Shown one piece after another: positions 25,665-35,183 of a DNA stretch of 50,335 bases. A program made the position numbers and the translations under genes. The notes beneath the pieces are model-generated. The model ran no database searches. It was given only the letters and a program-made list of their open reading frames with translations, and was not told the DNA's origin. Source of the stretch: Planctomycetes bacterium UBA2386 (GTDB taxonomy: Bacteria; Planctomycetota; UBA1135; UBA2386); assembly GCA_002343845.1 (NCBI GenBank), contig DDSQ01000144.1:1-50335 (forward strand). The letters run 5' to 3'. Within the stretch, counting starts at the first letter, position 1. Each line of letters starts with the position of its first letter.

Positions 25665-27938
25665 TCACTTCGTGAGGAGGACCGCCAGGCGCGAGCTGCT
25701 CGTGTGCAGCCCGGTCGCCAGGTCGTAGGTCACGCCCTGGAAGTACACCGCCATGCCGGGGAGCCCGTCCGGCAGTGGCAGCGTCCAGTTTCCTGCGCTG
25801 CCGAGGATCGGCGGCAGCACGCCGAGGAAGTCCGGCCCCGCCAGCGGCACGAGGAGCCAGCAGCCGTCCTGCACTCCATCGACACCGAAGATCTGCAGGA
25901 AGGCGGTTTGCGTGGCGACGACGACGGCCGTCGCCGAGCCGGCCGGGGCGTTCGCGAACGTGACGCCACTCTGCTGGCTGCCGATCCACTGCGTTCCTTG
26001 CCAGCCGAGCACCGTCGACGTGCAAGCACTGCCGCTGGTCGCGGGCGGCGGCGTGAACGGGTAGTCACGGCGCCGCATGCGGAGGTACGAGCCGACACCG
26101 GGTTCGTCGATGCCATAGCCGGCGATGAACTCGGCTTCGTTCTCCTGGAAGCAGACGCCGCCGTGAACGCTGGTGCCGAGCCCCGTGGTCGGGTCGTCGA
26201 TGTTGTCGCTGCTCAGTTCGATGCCCTGGTAGCCGTAGACGCGCATGTAGAGCGTCTCGGTCGCGTTGCTGCGGAACATCAGCGCCCAGTGGCTCTGCGA
26301 GATCGTGTCGAAGTCCGCTCCCGAGAGCTCGAGCCGCGCGTCACCGTTGCTCTGCAGCAGTCGCACGCCGAACGGGAACGACACCGAGTTGCCGTTGCCG
26401 GCGATGCGTTGCCCGTAGAACCGGTGGCCGTTGATGCCGTTCGGCTTGGCGACCGACTCGGCCTGCGTCGATGCGGTGAAGAACACCATCAGCCGGTCGT
26501 CGGAGCCGGCGAGCTGCGGCGCCATCTCGTGCTGGGACGCTTGCACGTTCGGCAACACGACCTCGGCGCCGACTGCCCATGCCGCGTCGACGCGGCGCAG
26601 GCCGATGTCCCACGTGAAGCCGCCGCCGAACGGCTGGTAGCGCTGGAACGCGACGGTCCAGGTTCGCGTCGGCCCGATCGCGACCTTGGCGACGCTCGGT
26701 CGCTCGCTGTCGACGCCGGCGACCTCGTTGACGACGAACTGGCTCACCACCGAACCGATGCCGCCGCACGCAAACTCGGCGGCGTGGATCGCGCTCGTCG
26801 AGATGTTGCTGAACGCCCCGGTCGTCTCGACCTGGTAGGCGATCAGCAGCGACGTGAACGACACCGGCGACAGCTCATGGCCGACCGACGGGCGCCACTG
26901 GTTGCGGCCATCCACGTTCGGGATCGCCACCCAGTTGCCGTCGAAACCCAGGTCGAGCCGGTCGTGCACGTGCACACGCACGCCACGCGTGTCGTTCAAG
27001 AAGTGGCGGGTGAACGCAAACGCCGTGCTCGCGGCCGGACGGTTGATGCCGAGGCTCGGCTCCAACGACGCCCAGTTCGCCGACAGATCCGTGTAGACGG
27101 CGAACGGCGCGCTGCCGTCGTCCTCGGTGCGGATCAGCCGCACGTCCGTATCGGTGCCGACGGCTCGCACCTCTGCGAACCACAGGCCCTTGGTGCCGAG
27201 CGGGTCGTGCGCAACGTCAACGGCTCCAATGGTGGTGCCGCTGGCGATCGCCACTGGCACCAACAGCGGATCCACGACCAGCGGGAACGCCGCCGACGCG
27301 AGCCAGCCGGCATCGAGCCGGAGTTCGATGCCGCCGGCGACCGGCGTCGTCGCCATCGCCCGGCGCTGGCCGTTCGCATCGATCGCGACCGCGGCGCCGT
27401 AGTGCACCCGCACCGCGCCGCCAGCGTCGACGTAGGCGATCCCGCCAGCCTCGGAGGCAAGCGGTTGCAGGACCGAGGCAACGGCGCCGCGGATCACCAG
27501 GTCGCCGGCGGCAGCCGGCCGCTGCGCGAGCACGAACGTCTGCTCGAGGCCGTCGGCGCGCACGTCGTACGCTTCGACCACGCCGCCGAGGTGGTACTCG
27601 GCCCGCAGGTCGGTGTGGCACAGCCGCGGCGCGTGGGTGACGAGTTCGAGTTCGCCGACGCGCGCGCTGGCCGTCCGCCACGACCACGTCGGCGCCGGGC
27701 CCGCACTCGCGCCGTACGGCACGAAGACCATGCCGCCGTCGAACGACGCCTTGTAGTCGTCGCCGCCGGCCCACAGGCCATAGGGCACGCCGCCGTCGTC
27801 GGCTTGCGTGTGGATGGGAACGACCAGTCCTCGGCCGATCGCGGGGGTCGCGAGGGCGTCGGCAGGTTGTTGGGCGAAGGACGCTGCGGCAACGACGGTG
27901 GTCGCGGCCACGGCACGGCAAGTTCGGTTCAGGTTCAT
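25665..27938 (-). CDS. Large secreted protein of unknown function
   Basis: 757 residues from the ATG at 27938, which opens a signal peptide (NLNRTCRAVAATTVVAAASFA). Longer starts add unlikely sequence. The first about 230 residues include GGVVEAYDVRADGLEQTFVL, a YVDAGGAVRVHYGAAVAIDANG strand run and AAFPLVVDPLL, a layout seen in planctomycete exported proteins. The middle (about 230-610) has repeated beta segments (NWVAIPNVDGRNQW, WTVAFQRYQPFGGGF, RLMVFFTAST) suggestive of a propeller. The last about 130 residues match the pattern of the shared C-terminal module, with a central DGCWLLVPL. It lies divergent from the second kinase/sigma pair, 163 bases between starts. No enzymatic motif recognised. 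Confidence 0.75.
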   Translation of the reverse strand: MNLNRTCRAVAATTVVAAASFAQQPADALATPAIGRGLVVPIHTQADDGGVPYGLWAGGDDYKASFDGGMVFVPYGASAGPAPTWSWRTASARVGELELVTHAPRLCHTDLRAEYHLGGVVEAYDVRADGLEQTFVLAQRPAAAGDLVIRGAVASVLQPLASEAGGIAYVDAGGAVRVHYGAAVAIDANGQRRAMATTPVAGGIELRLDAGWLASAAFPLVVDPLLVPVAIASGTTIGAVDVAHDPLGTKGLWFAEVRAVGTDTDVRLIRTEDDGSAPFAVYTDLSANWASLEPSLGINRPAASTAFAFTRHFLNDTRGVRVHVHDRLDLGFDGNWVAIPNVDGRNQWRPSVGHELSPVSFTSLLIAYQVETTGAFSNISTSAIHAAEFACGGIGSVVSQFVVNEVAGVDSERPSVAKVAIGPTRTWTVAFQRYQPFGGGFTWDIGLRRVDAAWAVGAEVVLPNVQASQHEMAPQLAGSDDRLMVFFTASTQAESVAKPNGINGHRFYGQRIAGNGNSVSFPFGVRLLQSNGDARLELSGADFDTISQSHWALMFRSNATETLYMRVYGYQGIELSSDNIDDPTTGLGTSVHGGVCFQENEAEFIAGYGIDEPGVGSYLRMRRRDYPFTPPPATSGSACTSTVLGWQGTQWIGSQQSGVTFANAPAGSATAVVVATQTAFLQIFGVDGVQDGCWLLVPLAGPDFLGVLPPILGSAGNWTLPLPDGLPGMAVYFQGVTYDLATGLHTSSSRLAVLLTK

Positions 27939-28101
27939 CGGGGTCGAGTTGGAAGGAAAGACCCCCGCTGGAGCGCCGCACCCGCGCGGGAGCGGACGAG
28001 CCGGCGAATCGCAGAATCGTGGTCCGCTTGCCGCCGGCGCGGCGCTTCCCGAGAACGCGAAGACTCCCGGCACCTATGCTGGAACGCCCGCCTGCAGCCA
28101 G

Positions 28102-30969
28102 ATGACCCTCGATCCACGATCCACACCTGATCCCGACGCACAGGGGCTGCGGCTGCAGCGGCTGGCGGAGGCGATGGACGCGTTCCTGCGCTTCCAGCGC
28201 GTCGGCGGCGACCGGGACGCGTTCCTGCGCGAACACGAGGACCTGCGCGAGTTGCTGGTGCCGATGTTCGAGCCCGACGAACCGCCGCGGACCACCAGCG
28301 ACGCCCTGCTCGCGCCGGGCCGCACCTTCGGCGACTACCGGATCGTGCGCGAGATCGGCCGCGGCGGCATGGGCATCGTCTTCGAGGCCGAGCAGATCTC
28401 ACTGCGACGCCGCGTCGCCCTGAAGGTGTTGCCCGAGCACCGCACCGGCGACGCGCGCTCGATCACGCGCTTCCGCCGCGAGGCGGCCGCAGCGTCACGG
28501 CTGCGCCATCCCGGGATCGTGCCGATCCACGAGGTCGGCGAGACGCACGGCTGCCACTACTACACGATGGAGTTCGTCGACGGGCGACCGCTGCACGAAG
28601 CGATGCACGACGACCGGCTCGGCGTGCGGGCCGATTGCAGCCGCGCCGCCGAGATCGCCGAGCTCGTCGCGCGCCTCGGCGATGCGCTGCAGCACGCCCA
28701 CGACCAAGGGCTCGTGCACCGCGACGTCAAGCCGCACAACGTGATGATCGGCCGCGACGGCGCCGTGCGGCTGCTCGACTTCGGACTCGCGAAGGAGGCG
28801 GATGCGCTGTCGCAGTCGCGCACCGGCGAGTTCTTCGGCACGCCGCACTACTGCAGCCCCGAACAGGTCACCGGCGCCTCGGCGGGTCCGGCGTCCGACC
28901 AGTTCTCGCTCGGCATCGTGCTCTACGAACTGCTGGCGCGAACTCGTCCGTTCACGGGCGACAGCGCGCGCGTGGTGATGCGGCGCATCGAGGTCGGCGA
29001 GTTCCCGCGCCTCGACCGGGTGGCGAGCGGCGTGCCGCGCGACCTCGCCACGATCTGCCACAAGGCACTCGAGCGACGCCCCGCCGACCGCTACCCGAGC
29101 GTTGGCGCGCTCGCCGCCGATCTGCGCCGCTTCCTGCGCATTGAGCCGATCCTCGCCACCCCGCCCGGCCAGATCACGCGTGCCGCGAAGTGGCTGCGCC
29201 GCCACCGGCTCGGCGCCGTGCTCGCGACCACGGCGCTGCTGGTCGCCGTCGGCGCTCCGGTCGGCTACGCGCTGCACGTGCACGGGACCGCCGCCGCGGT
29301 CGAGCGCGAACGTGTGGTGCTGGCACAAGCCGAGGACCTCGCCTTCCGCAGCATCGAGCAGACGCTCGCGATCCTCGGCGAACGCCTCGACCAGGAGCCC
29401 GAGCCCGGCACCCGTCGGCAGCCGCAGCTGCTCGCCGTCGCGCAGCTTTGCGAGCAGTTCCTGACCCTGCGTGCGAACCAGCCTGGCCGCCAGCGCCGTG
29501 TTGCCCTCGCGTTGTGGCGCGTCGCCGGCATCCAGGTCCAGCTCGCCGAACACCGCGCCGCCCTTGCCGCGTGTGCGCGCGCCAGCACCCTGCTCGCCGC
29601 CGATCCGGACCCGGCCCCCACGGCCCGGGCGCTGCAGGCCGGCCGCCTGCTGCTGCGCGAACTGCACGCGCGACAACAGCTCGAGCCCGCGCGCGGCGAC
29701 GCGGAGTTCGAGCGAGCGCTCGCGCACTGGAACGCCGTGCACGCGACGATCCCGACGACCGCCGACCTCGCGCTGCTGCACGCCGAAACGCTGGTCACGC
29801 GCGCACGCGCGCTGGCCGATCAACCCGATCGGCGACGCGATGCCGAACGGGTGCTGCTCGATGCCGCAGCCCTGCTCGCCCGGCCCGAGCTCGCCGACGA
29901 CGGCGACGCGCATCAGCTGCGCGTGCGCAACGAACTGCTGATCGGCCACGTGCTGCTGGCGACCGGGCGCACCGACGAGGCGCTCGAGCGTCTGCAGCAG
30001 TTCGTGCCGCAGCTCGCCGCGTTGCCGCCGACACCGCTGCTCGGCGTCGAACTGGTGCAGGCTCGGGTCGCGCTGGGCACCGCCCTCCAGCGTCAGCGAC
30101 GACCGGCCGACGCCGAACAGGTCTTGCGCGACGCGCTGGCCGCCGCTGAAACGCTGCTGCGCGAATACCCGGGCGCGCGCCAACTGCATCGCACGCAGCT
30201 GCGTGCGCAAGCGGTGCTCGGCTCGCTGCTGATCGTCCGCGGCAAGGACGCCGATGCCACGCGCCTGCTGCGCCCGGCGCTCGCGGCCGCGACTCCGGCC
30301 GATGCGGCGGCGGTGCCGCGTACCTGGATGGACGACGCCGTGCGCGCCGACCTGACGATGCAGCTCGCGACCAGCCTGATGATGGCCCCGGACATCAACA
30401 CCCACGCCGACGAAGCCCGCGAACTGCTGACGCAGGCAACGGGGCTGCTGCAGGGCCTCGTCACCGAGCATCCCCACCACGTCGACTTCCGTGTCGACCT
30501 CGGCGTCGCGTGCAACGCCCTGGCCTCGCTCGCCAACGAGCTGCGGGACTTCGCGAGCGCGGCGCAGTGGGCGGAACGCGCGATCGAGTCCCAGCAGGAA
30601 GCGCTGGCACGAATGCCGCAGAACAGCCAGGCACGCACGTTCCTCGGCATCCACCACGGCCATCACGCCTACGCTCTCGGGGCGCTGGGGCGGGCGGCGC
30701 TGGTGCCAGCGGCGGCCGCGGCCGCCCTCGAGCACGCGCCGACGCTGGTCGCCACGCTGCGACTCGCCGCCGAAGGCGCGACGCGCGCCGCCGCGGCGAG
30801 CGAGGGCGAACTGGCGGAGCAGTGCGCGGCGCTGGCAGTGCGCATCCTTGCGCGCATCGGCGAGGTCCAGCGGGCCGAAGGCCGTCGCCTGCTCGCCGAT
30901 CGGCGGTTCGCCAGCCTGTTGCAGCGAGCCGACGCACAGGCACTCCGCGAACGCCTGGGGGGATCGTGA
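28102..30969 (+). CDS. Membrane-bound Ser/Thr protein kinase with TPR-like C-terminus
   Basis: 955 residues from the ATG at 28102. Kinase domain: glycine loop GRGGMG at 86-91, Lys108 (VALKV), HRDVKPHN at 206-213, DFG at 226-228, SPE at 252-254; all catalytic residues intact. A transmembrane helix lies at about 371-392, followed by about 560 residues of helical hairpins consistent with TPRs (for example HQLRVRNELLIGHVLLATGRTDEAL). The order is kinase then sigma, the reverse of the pair at 9207-12490, and the kinase stop overlaps the sigma GTG by four bases. Probably an envelope-sensing partner of the downstream sigma factor. Confidence 0.92.
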   Translation: MTLDPRSTPDPDAQGLRLQRLAEAMDAFLRFQRVGGDRDAFLREHEDLRELLVPMFEPDEPPRTTSDALLAPGRTFGDYRIVREIGRGGMGIVFEAEQISLRRRVALKVLPEHRTGDARSITRFRREAAAASRLRHPGIVPIHEVGETHGCHYYTMEFVDGRPLHEAMHDDRLGVRADCSRAAEIAELVARLGDALQHAHDQGLVHRDVKPHNVMIGRDGAVRLLDFGLAKEADALSQSRTGEFFGTPHYCSPEQVTGASAGPASDQFSLGIVLYELLARTRPFTGDSARVVMRRIEVGEFPRLDRVASGVPRDLATICHKALERRPADRYPSVGALAADLRRFLRIEPILATPPGQITRAAKWLRRHRLGAVLATTALLVAVGAPVGYALHVHGTAAAVERERVVLAQAEDLAFRSIEQTLAILGERLDQEPEPGTRRQPQLLAVAQLCEQFLTLRANQPGRQRRVALALWRVAGIQVQLAEHRAALAACARASTLLAADPDPAPTARALQAGRLLLRELHARQQLEPARGDAEFERALAHWNAVHATIPTTADLALLHAETLVTRARALADQPDRRRDAERVLLDAAALLARPELADDGDAHQLRVRNELLIGHVLLATGRTDEALERLQQFVPQLAALPPTPLLGVELVQARVALGTALQRQRRPADAEQVLRDALAAAETLLREYPGARQLHRTQLRAQAVLGSLLIVRGKDADATRLLRPALAAATPADAAAVPRTWMDDAVRADLTMQLATSLMMAPDINTHADEARELLTQATGLLQGLVTEHPHHVDFRVDLGVACNALASLANELRDFASAAQWAERAIESQQEALARMPQNSQARTFLGIHHGHHAYALGALGRAALVPAAAAAALEHAPTLVATLRLAAEGATRAAAASEGELAEQCAALAVRILARIGEVQRAEGRRLLADRRFASLLQRADAQALRERLGGS

Positions 30970-31610
30970 GCGCACCAGCACCCGACACCATCACGCAGCG
31001 CGTGCTGCGCGTTCACCGCGGCGACCAGGAGGCACTGCATCTGCTGGTTGCCGATCACCTGCCGTGGCTCGCGGCCCAGGTGCGCAAGCGACTCTCGCCC
31101 GCGGCCCGCGCCGATGGCGACACCGACGACTTCGTGCAACGCACGCTCGTCGACGTGCTGCAGGATGGCCCGCGGTTCGCGATCGACGATCCGGCGGCGT
31201 TCCGCGCACTGCTGCTGCGCATCATCGAGAACACCCTCATCGATCGTGTGCGCTACCTGCATCGGCAGCGACGCGATCCGCGCCGCGCGCGGGCGCTGCC
31301 GAGCGACTCCGTGCTGCTGCTCGACGCGCCCATGCGTTCGGTAACCGAGCCGCCGGCCCGCGCTGCCGCGGACGAACAGCGCGAGTGGCTGCGCCTCGCC
31401 CTCGAACTGCTCGATCCCGACGACCGTGAGGCGATCCGCGGCCGCGACTGGGACGGGCTGTCGTTCCCGGAGCTGGGTGAGAGGTTCGGCGTCAGCGAGG
31501 AAGCCGCGCGCAAGCGCTACCAGCGCGCACTGCCGAGGCTCGCGGAAAAACTCGAGCTGCTGCGCAGCGGCGCCTGGCGCACGGCGACGAACGACGACGC
31601 TGCGACCTAG
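30966..31610 (+). CDS. ECF-type RNA polymerase sigma factor
   Basis: 214 residues from a GTG within the kinase stop (GTGA). Region 2 shows VLRVHRGDQEALHLLVADHL, DTDDFVQRTLVDVL and AFRALLLRIIENTLIDRVRYLHRQRRD. Region 4 is LALELLDPDDREAIRGRDWDGLS followed by FPELGERFGVSEEAARKRYQRAL. This is an ECF sigma factor of the type associated with kinases. Its targets are unknown; the divergent secreted-protein gene across the shared upstream region is a candidate. Confidence 0.9.
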   Translation: MSAPAPDTITQRVLRVHRGDQEALHLLVADHLPWLAAQVRKRLSPAARADGDTDDFVQRTLVDVLQDGPRFAIDDPAAFRALLLRIIENTLIDRVRYLHRQRRDPRRARALPSDSVLLLDAPMRSVTEPPARAAADEQREWLRLALELLDPDDREAIRGRDWDGLSFPELGERFGVSEEAARKRYQRALPRLAEKLELLRSGAWRTATNDDAAT

Positions 31611-31661
31611 GCGAGCCCGCAGACCCACGACCTCGCCCTCGCTAGCATCCGGCGCACCACG

Positions 31662-32624
31662 ATGCGCCTCGCTCCGATCCTCGGACTCCTGCTGCTCGCC
31701 ACCGCCTGCGGCGACTCGCCGGCAACGCCGGAGACCCCCGGCGCGCCGGCCAAGCCGCGAGTCGCCGTGATCCCGAAGGGCACGACGCACGTGTTCTGGC
31801 AGGCGGTTGCCGAGGGCGCGCGGACTGCCGCCGCACCGGCGGGCGTCGACGTCGTGTGGAAGGGGCCGCTGCAGGAGAACGACCGGGCGCAGCAGATCCA
31901 GCTCGTGCAGCAGTTCGTCGGCGAGGGCATTGCCGGCCTGGCGCTGGCGCCGCTCGACCACACGGCGCTGATGCCGGCGGTCGCGGCCGCGCGCGCCAAG
32001 GGCATTCCGGTGGTGATCTTCGACAGCGCGCTGAACGGCGTGCCCGGCGAGGACTTCGCCAGCTACGTCGCCACCGACAACACGCGCGGCGGCGAGATGG
32101 CCGGCGCCCACCTCGGCTCGCTGCTCGGCGGCAAGGGCAAGGTCGTGATGCTGCGCTACCAGGTCGGCTCGGCGTCGACCGAGCAGCGCGAGACGGGCTT
32201 CCTGACCGCATGCAAGCAGGCGGGCCTCGAGGTCGTCGTGCACAACCGCTACGCGGGCGCCACCGTCGGCGAAGCGAAGACGCAGGCCCTCAACCTCGCC
32301 GACACGCTGCGCGACGCCCAGGGCGTGTTCTGCAGCAACGAATCGGCGACCGCCGGCATGCTGCAGGCGCTCGAACAACTGGGCCTCGCCGGCAAGGTGC
32401 GGTTCGTCGGCTTCGACAGTTCGCCGCCGCTGGTCGCAGCCCTGCGCGGCGGCACGATCGACGCCTTGGTCGTGCAGGACCCACGGCGCATGGGCGAACT
32501 CTCGGTGCAGCTGCTCGCGGACCTGCTCGCGAAGAAGCCGGTGCCGCCCGTCGTCGACACCGGCGCCGTGATCGCGACCAAGGCGAACGCCGACGAGCCG
32601 GCGATCGCGCGCCTGCTGCGATGA
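31662..32624 (+). CDS. Sugar ABC transporter substrate-binding lipoprotein (CUT2 type)
   Basis: 320 residues with a lipoprotein signal (MRLAPILGLLLLATAC, Cys16 as lipidation site) and a periplasmic-binding fold like RbsB: RVAVIPKGTTHVFWQAVAEGA, QQIQLVQQFVGEGIAGLALAP, GIPVVIFDSAL, YVATDNTRGGEMAGAHL and RFVGFDSSPPLVAAL. It should bind a monosaccharide and deliver it to the downstream permease, whose ATG overlaps its stop (ATGA). A deoxy-sugar such as fucose or rhamnose would fit the catabolic genes nearby, but binding specificity cannot be read here. Confidence 0.9.
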   Translation: MRLAPILGLLLLATACGDSPATPETPGAPAKPRVAVIPKGTTHVFWQAVAEGARTAAAPAGVDVVWKGPLQENDRAQQIQLVQQFVGEGIAGLALAPLDHTALMPAVAAARAKGIPVVIFDSALNGVPGEDFASYVATDNTRGGEMAGAHLGSLLGGKGKVVMLRYQVGSASTEQRETGFLTACKQAGLEVVVHNRYAGATVGEAKTQALNLADTLRDAQGVFCSNESATAGMLQALEQLGLAGKVRFVGFDSSPPLVAALRGGTIDALVVQDPRRMGELSVQLLADLLAKKPVPPVVDTGAVIATKANADEPAIARLLR

Positions 32625-33733
32625 CCGGCGGCAAGGCACGCTTGCTGCGCAGCGGCGGCCCGCTGCTCGGCCTGCTCGCCACGTGGCTGCTGTTCGCCGC
32701 GACGGCCGGCGGCACGTTCACGAGCTGGGCCAACCACGAGTTGATGCTGCTGCAGACGGCCGTCGTCGGCATCGCCGCGATCGGGGCGACGTGGATCATC
32801 GTCGGCGGCGGCATCGACCTCTCGGTCGGCTCGTCGGTCGCGGTCGGCACGATGGTCGGCGCCATCGCGCTGCGCGAAGGAGCGAGCTGGCCGCTCGCCG
32901 CCGCCGCGACGATCACCGCGTGCACGCTGGTCGGCTTCGCGATCGGCGCGCTGGTCACCGGGGCGCTGGGGCGCCTCGTGCTCGCGGCGATGGCCGCCGC
33001 ACTCGCCGCGCAGGTGGTCTCGTTGGTCACGAGCGCCGACACGCCCGCGACCGGCGCGTGCCTCGCCGCCGCGGCCGTCGCCGCCACCGCGACCTGGCTG
33101 GCGACGGCGCGGCTGCGCTGGTCGCTGCCGCTGTCGCCGTTCATCGTGACGCTCGGACTCTGGGGGGCGCTGCGCGGTCTCGCGAAGGGGCTCGGCGGCA
33201 ACCAGCCGGTCTACTTCTCCGGCAACGACGACATCCGCTGGCTGATGATGCCGGGCTCGACGTTCCTGCCGCCCGGCGTCTGGGCGCTGCTCGGCTGCGC
33301 GGTCGTCGGCGCGCTGCTGCTGCGTCGCACGGTGTTCGGCCGCCACGTGCAGGCGCTGGGCAGCAACCGGAACGCCGCGCGCCTCTCGGGCATCGACGTT
33401 CCCCGCACCGAACTCGGCAGCTACCTCGTCGGCGGCGCGTGCGCGGGCGTCGCTGCCGTGCTGCAGCTCGCGTATCTGTCGATGGGCGACCCGACCACCG
33501 CCCAGGGGCTCGAACTGAAGGCGATCGCCGCGGCGGTGATCGGCGGCGCGTCGCTGGCCGGTGGCGAAGGCGCGATCGCCGGCACGCTGGTCGGCGCGTT
33601 CGTGATGACGATCGTCGACAACGGCTGCACCAAGCTCGGCCTCGACAACTGGGTGCAGGAGGTCGCGACCGGCGCGATCATCGTCGGCGCGGTGGCGCTC
33701 GATCGTGCGCGCGCTGGGGCACGGCGGGCCTGA
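32621..33733 (+). CDS. Sugar ABC transporter permease (RbsC-like)
   Basis: 370 residues with about ten hydrophobic segments. Family blocks are AIGATWIIVGGGIDLSVGS near residue 55-70, GGNQPVYFSG, GRHVQALGSNRNAARLSGI (the ATPase-contact region) and AVIGGASLAGGEGAIAGTL. Translationally coupled to the binding protein. Odd point: no RbsA-type ATP-binding gene is adjacent on either side, so the transporter must borrow an ATPase encoded elsewhere. Its stop is separated by one base from that of the convergent membrane-protein gene. Confidence 0.9.
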   Translation: MTGGKARLLRSGGPLLGLLATWLLFAATAGGTFTSWANHELMLLQTAVVGIAAIGATWIIVGGGIDLSVGSSVAVGTMVGAIALREGASWPLAAAATITACTLVGFAIGALVTGALGRLVLAAMAAALAAQVVSLVTSADTPATGACLAAAAVAATATWLATARLRWSLPLSPFIVTLGLWGALRGLAKGLGGNQPVYFSGNDDIRWLMMPGSTFLPPGVWALLGCAVVGALLLRRTVFGRHVQALGSNRNAARLSGIDVPRTELGSYLVGGACAGVAAVLQLAYLSMGDPTTAQGLELKAIAAAVIGGASLAGGEGAIAGTLVGAFVMTIVDNGCTKLGLDNWVQEVATGAIIVGAVALDRARAGARRA

Positions 33734-33734
33734 C

Positions 33735-35183
33735 TCAACGCCGCTCGAGCCGCAGGAACGGCCACGACGGATCCGGCAGCTCCGTCACGCGGAAGTCGGC
33801 GCGGAGCTTCGCCTCGAGCGCGCTGAGTGCCGCCACGACGTACTCCGGCAGGTCGGTGCGCGATCGCCAGCTGGTGTCGAACAGCGCCCGGCCAGCAGCA
33901 GTGACCATCTCGAGCAGCGGTTGCGCTGCCTGCACGGCCTCGGTCGGCCCGATCGGCTTCGCCAGCATCGGGAACAGGTTGATCTCGTTGACGCGCGGCA
34001 GCCAGGCGATCGCGTTCGGCGCGTTGTCGTTCGCCGACACCAGCAGGCCCGTTTCGCCAAGGTGCTCCCGGATGCGCACGACACGGTCCACGAGCGGCGC
34101 GCCCGCGGCATCGAAGGCACGCACGTCGCGCCAGCCGAAGACCGCCTGGGCAGGCAGCAGCACCAACGCGACCGCGACGGCGGCGCGGGCCGGGAGGGCC
34201 GACCACGCCGCCGCGGCGAGCACGGCGGCGACGAACATCGGCCCGAGCAGGTAGCCGCCGCGTTCGGCGATCCCCCACCACAGCACACTGCCGACCAGCG
34301 GCAGCAGCAGCGCGGCGGCCACCGCGCGCAGTTCCATCGCGACTCGCCGCCAGCACGCAGCGACGAGCACGATCGGCAGCAGCAGGACGAGCGGCAGAAC
34401 CACCGCGTCGCGCACGATCCCGAACACGAACGCGCGCCGCCAGCCGAGCGCCGTGGAGGCGACCCAGCCGGGATCGGGCGCAAGGCCCTCGCCGCGCATC
34501 GCCTGCACCAGCACGTGCGCCACCACGATCGCGGCGACGAAGGCACCGCCGACGCCGGCCAGCGCCCGCCACGACAGCGGCGGCGCGCAACGCCGCCGCG
34601 CGCACTGCGCGAGCAGCACCCAACCCGGCCCCAGCACCGGCGCCGTCTGGTGCGACATGCACGGCAGCACGAAGACCAGCGCGGCGAGCGCGGTCGCGAG
34701 CACCGGGCGCCGCCACGGCAGCAACAACGTCACGAACGCCGCCGCCGAGACGACCAGGAAGTGCTGCGCGTGCACTTCGATCGCGGCGGCGAAGAACCAC
34801 GTGACCGGCGTCACCGCGAGCAACGCCGTGCCCAAGACGCTGGCGGCGCGCGACTGCCCGAGCAGTCGGCAGCAGCCGAACACGAACGCGAGGCCGAGCG
34901 CCATGCAGACGACGCTGGTCGCCTTCGCCGTCGCCAACGGATCGCCGTCCAGGCCCAGCAGCCCCGGCGGCACGACCGCGGCGACGATGTCGGCGATCGG
35001 CAGGTAGAGCGTGTTGTGGTACTGCCGGTAGGCGCGTTCGGGCAGGGCGGTCCAGTCCGCGAGCATCGCGCCGTCGTTGGCGTAGATGCAGCCGAGCACC
35101 GTGTACGCGTAGAGCGCGGCGACGACGGCGGCGAGACCGCAGGCGATCGCGACGTCGACCGCCAGTCCGCGCGCCGGCTTCAT
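33735..35183 (-). CDS. Polytopic membrane protein, probable glycosyltransferase-like
   Basis: 482 residues, ATG overlapping the stop of the GT2 gene (ATGA). About ten hydrophobic segments; an early luminal-type loop (YANDGAMLADWTALPERAYRQYHNTLYLP) follows the first helix, as in GT39/PMT-like or DUF2723-type enzymes that use lipid-linked sugars. The final about 120 residues are soluble and contain LVSANDNAPNAIAWLPRVNEINLFPML. The catalytic acidic residues cannot be assigned with certainty. Third gene in a GT39-like, GT2, membrane-protein run, suggesting cell-surface or protein glycosylation. Confidence 0.7.
   Translation of the reverse strand: MKPARGLAVDVAIACGLAAVVAALYAYTVLGCIYANDGAMLADWTALPERAYRQYHNTLYLPIADIVAAVVPPGLLGLDGDPLATAKATSVVCMALGLAFVFGCCRLLGQSRAASVLGTALLAVTPVTWFFAAAIEVHAQHFLVVSAAAFVTLLLPWRRPVLATALAALVFVLPCMSHQTAPVLGPGWVLLAQCARRRCAPPLSWRALAGVGGAFVAAIVVAHVLVQAMRGEGLAPDPGWVASTALGWRRAFVFGIVRDAVVLPLVLLLPIVLVAACWRRVAMELRAVAAALLLPLVGSVLWWGIAERGGYLLGPMFVAAVLAAAAWSALPARAAVAVALVLLPAQAVFGWRDVRAFDAAGAPLVDRVVRIREHLGETGLLVSANDNAPNAIAWLPRVNEINLFPMLAKPIGPTEAVQAAQPLLEMVTAAGRALFDTSWRSRTDLPEYVVAALSALEAKLRADFRVTELPDPSWPFLRLERR

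Noticed and set aside
24861..28130. A 1089-codon + strand open frame opposite the lactonase and secreted protein
   Set aside because: Composition is Arg/His-rich and motif-free, and both opposite-strand genes have strong family or signal-peptide evidence.
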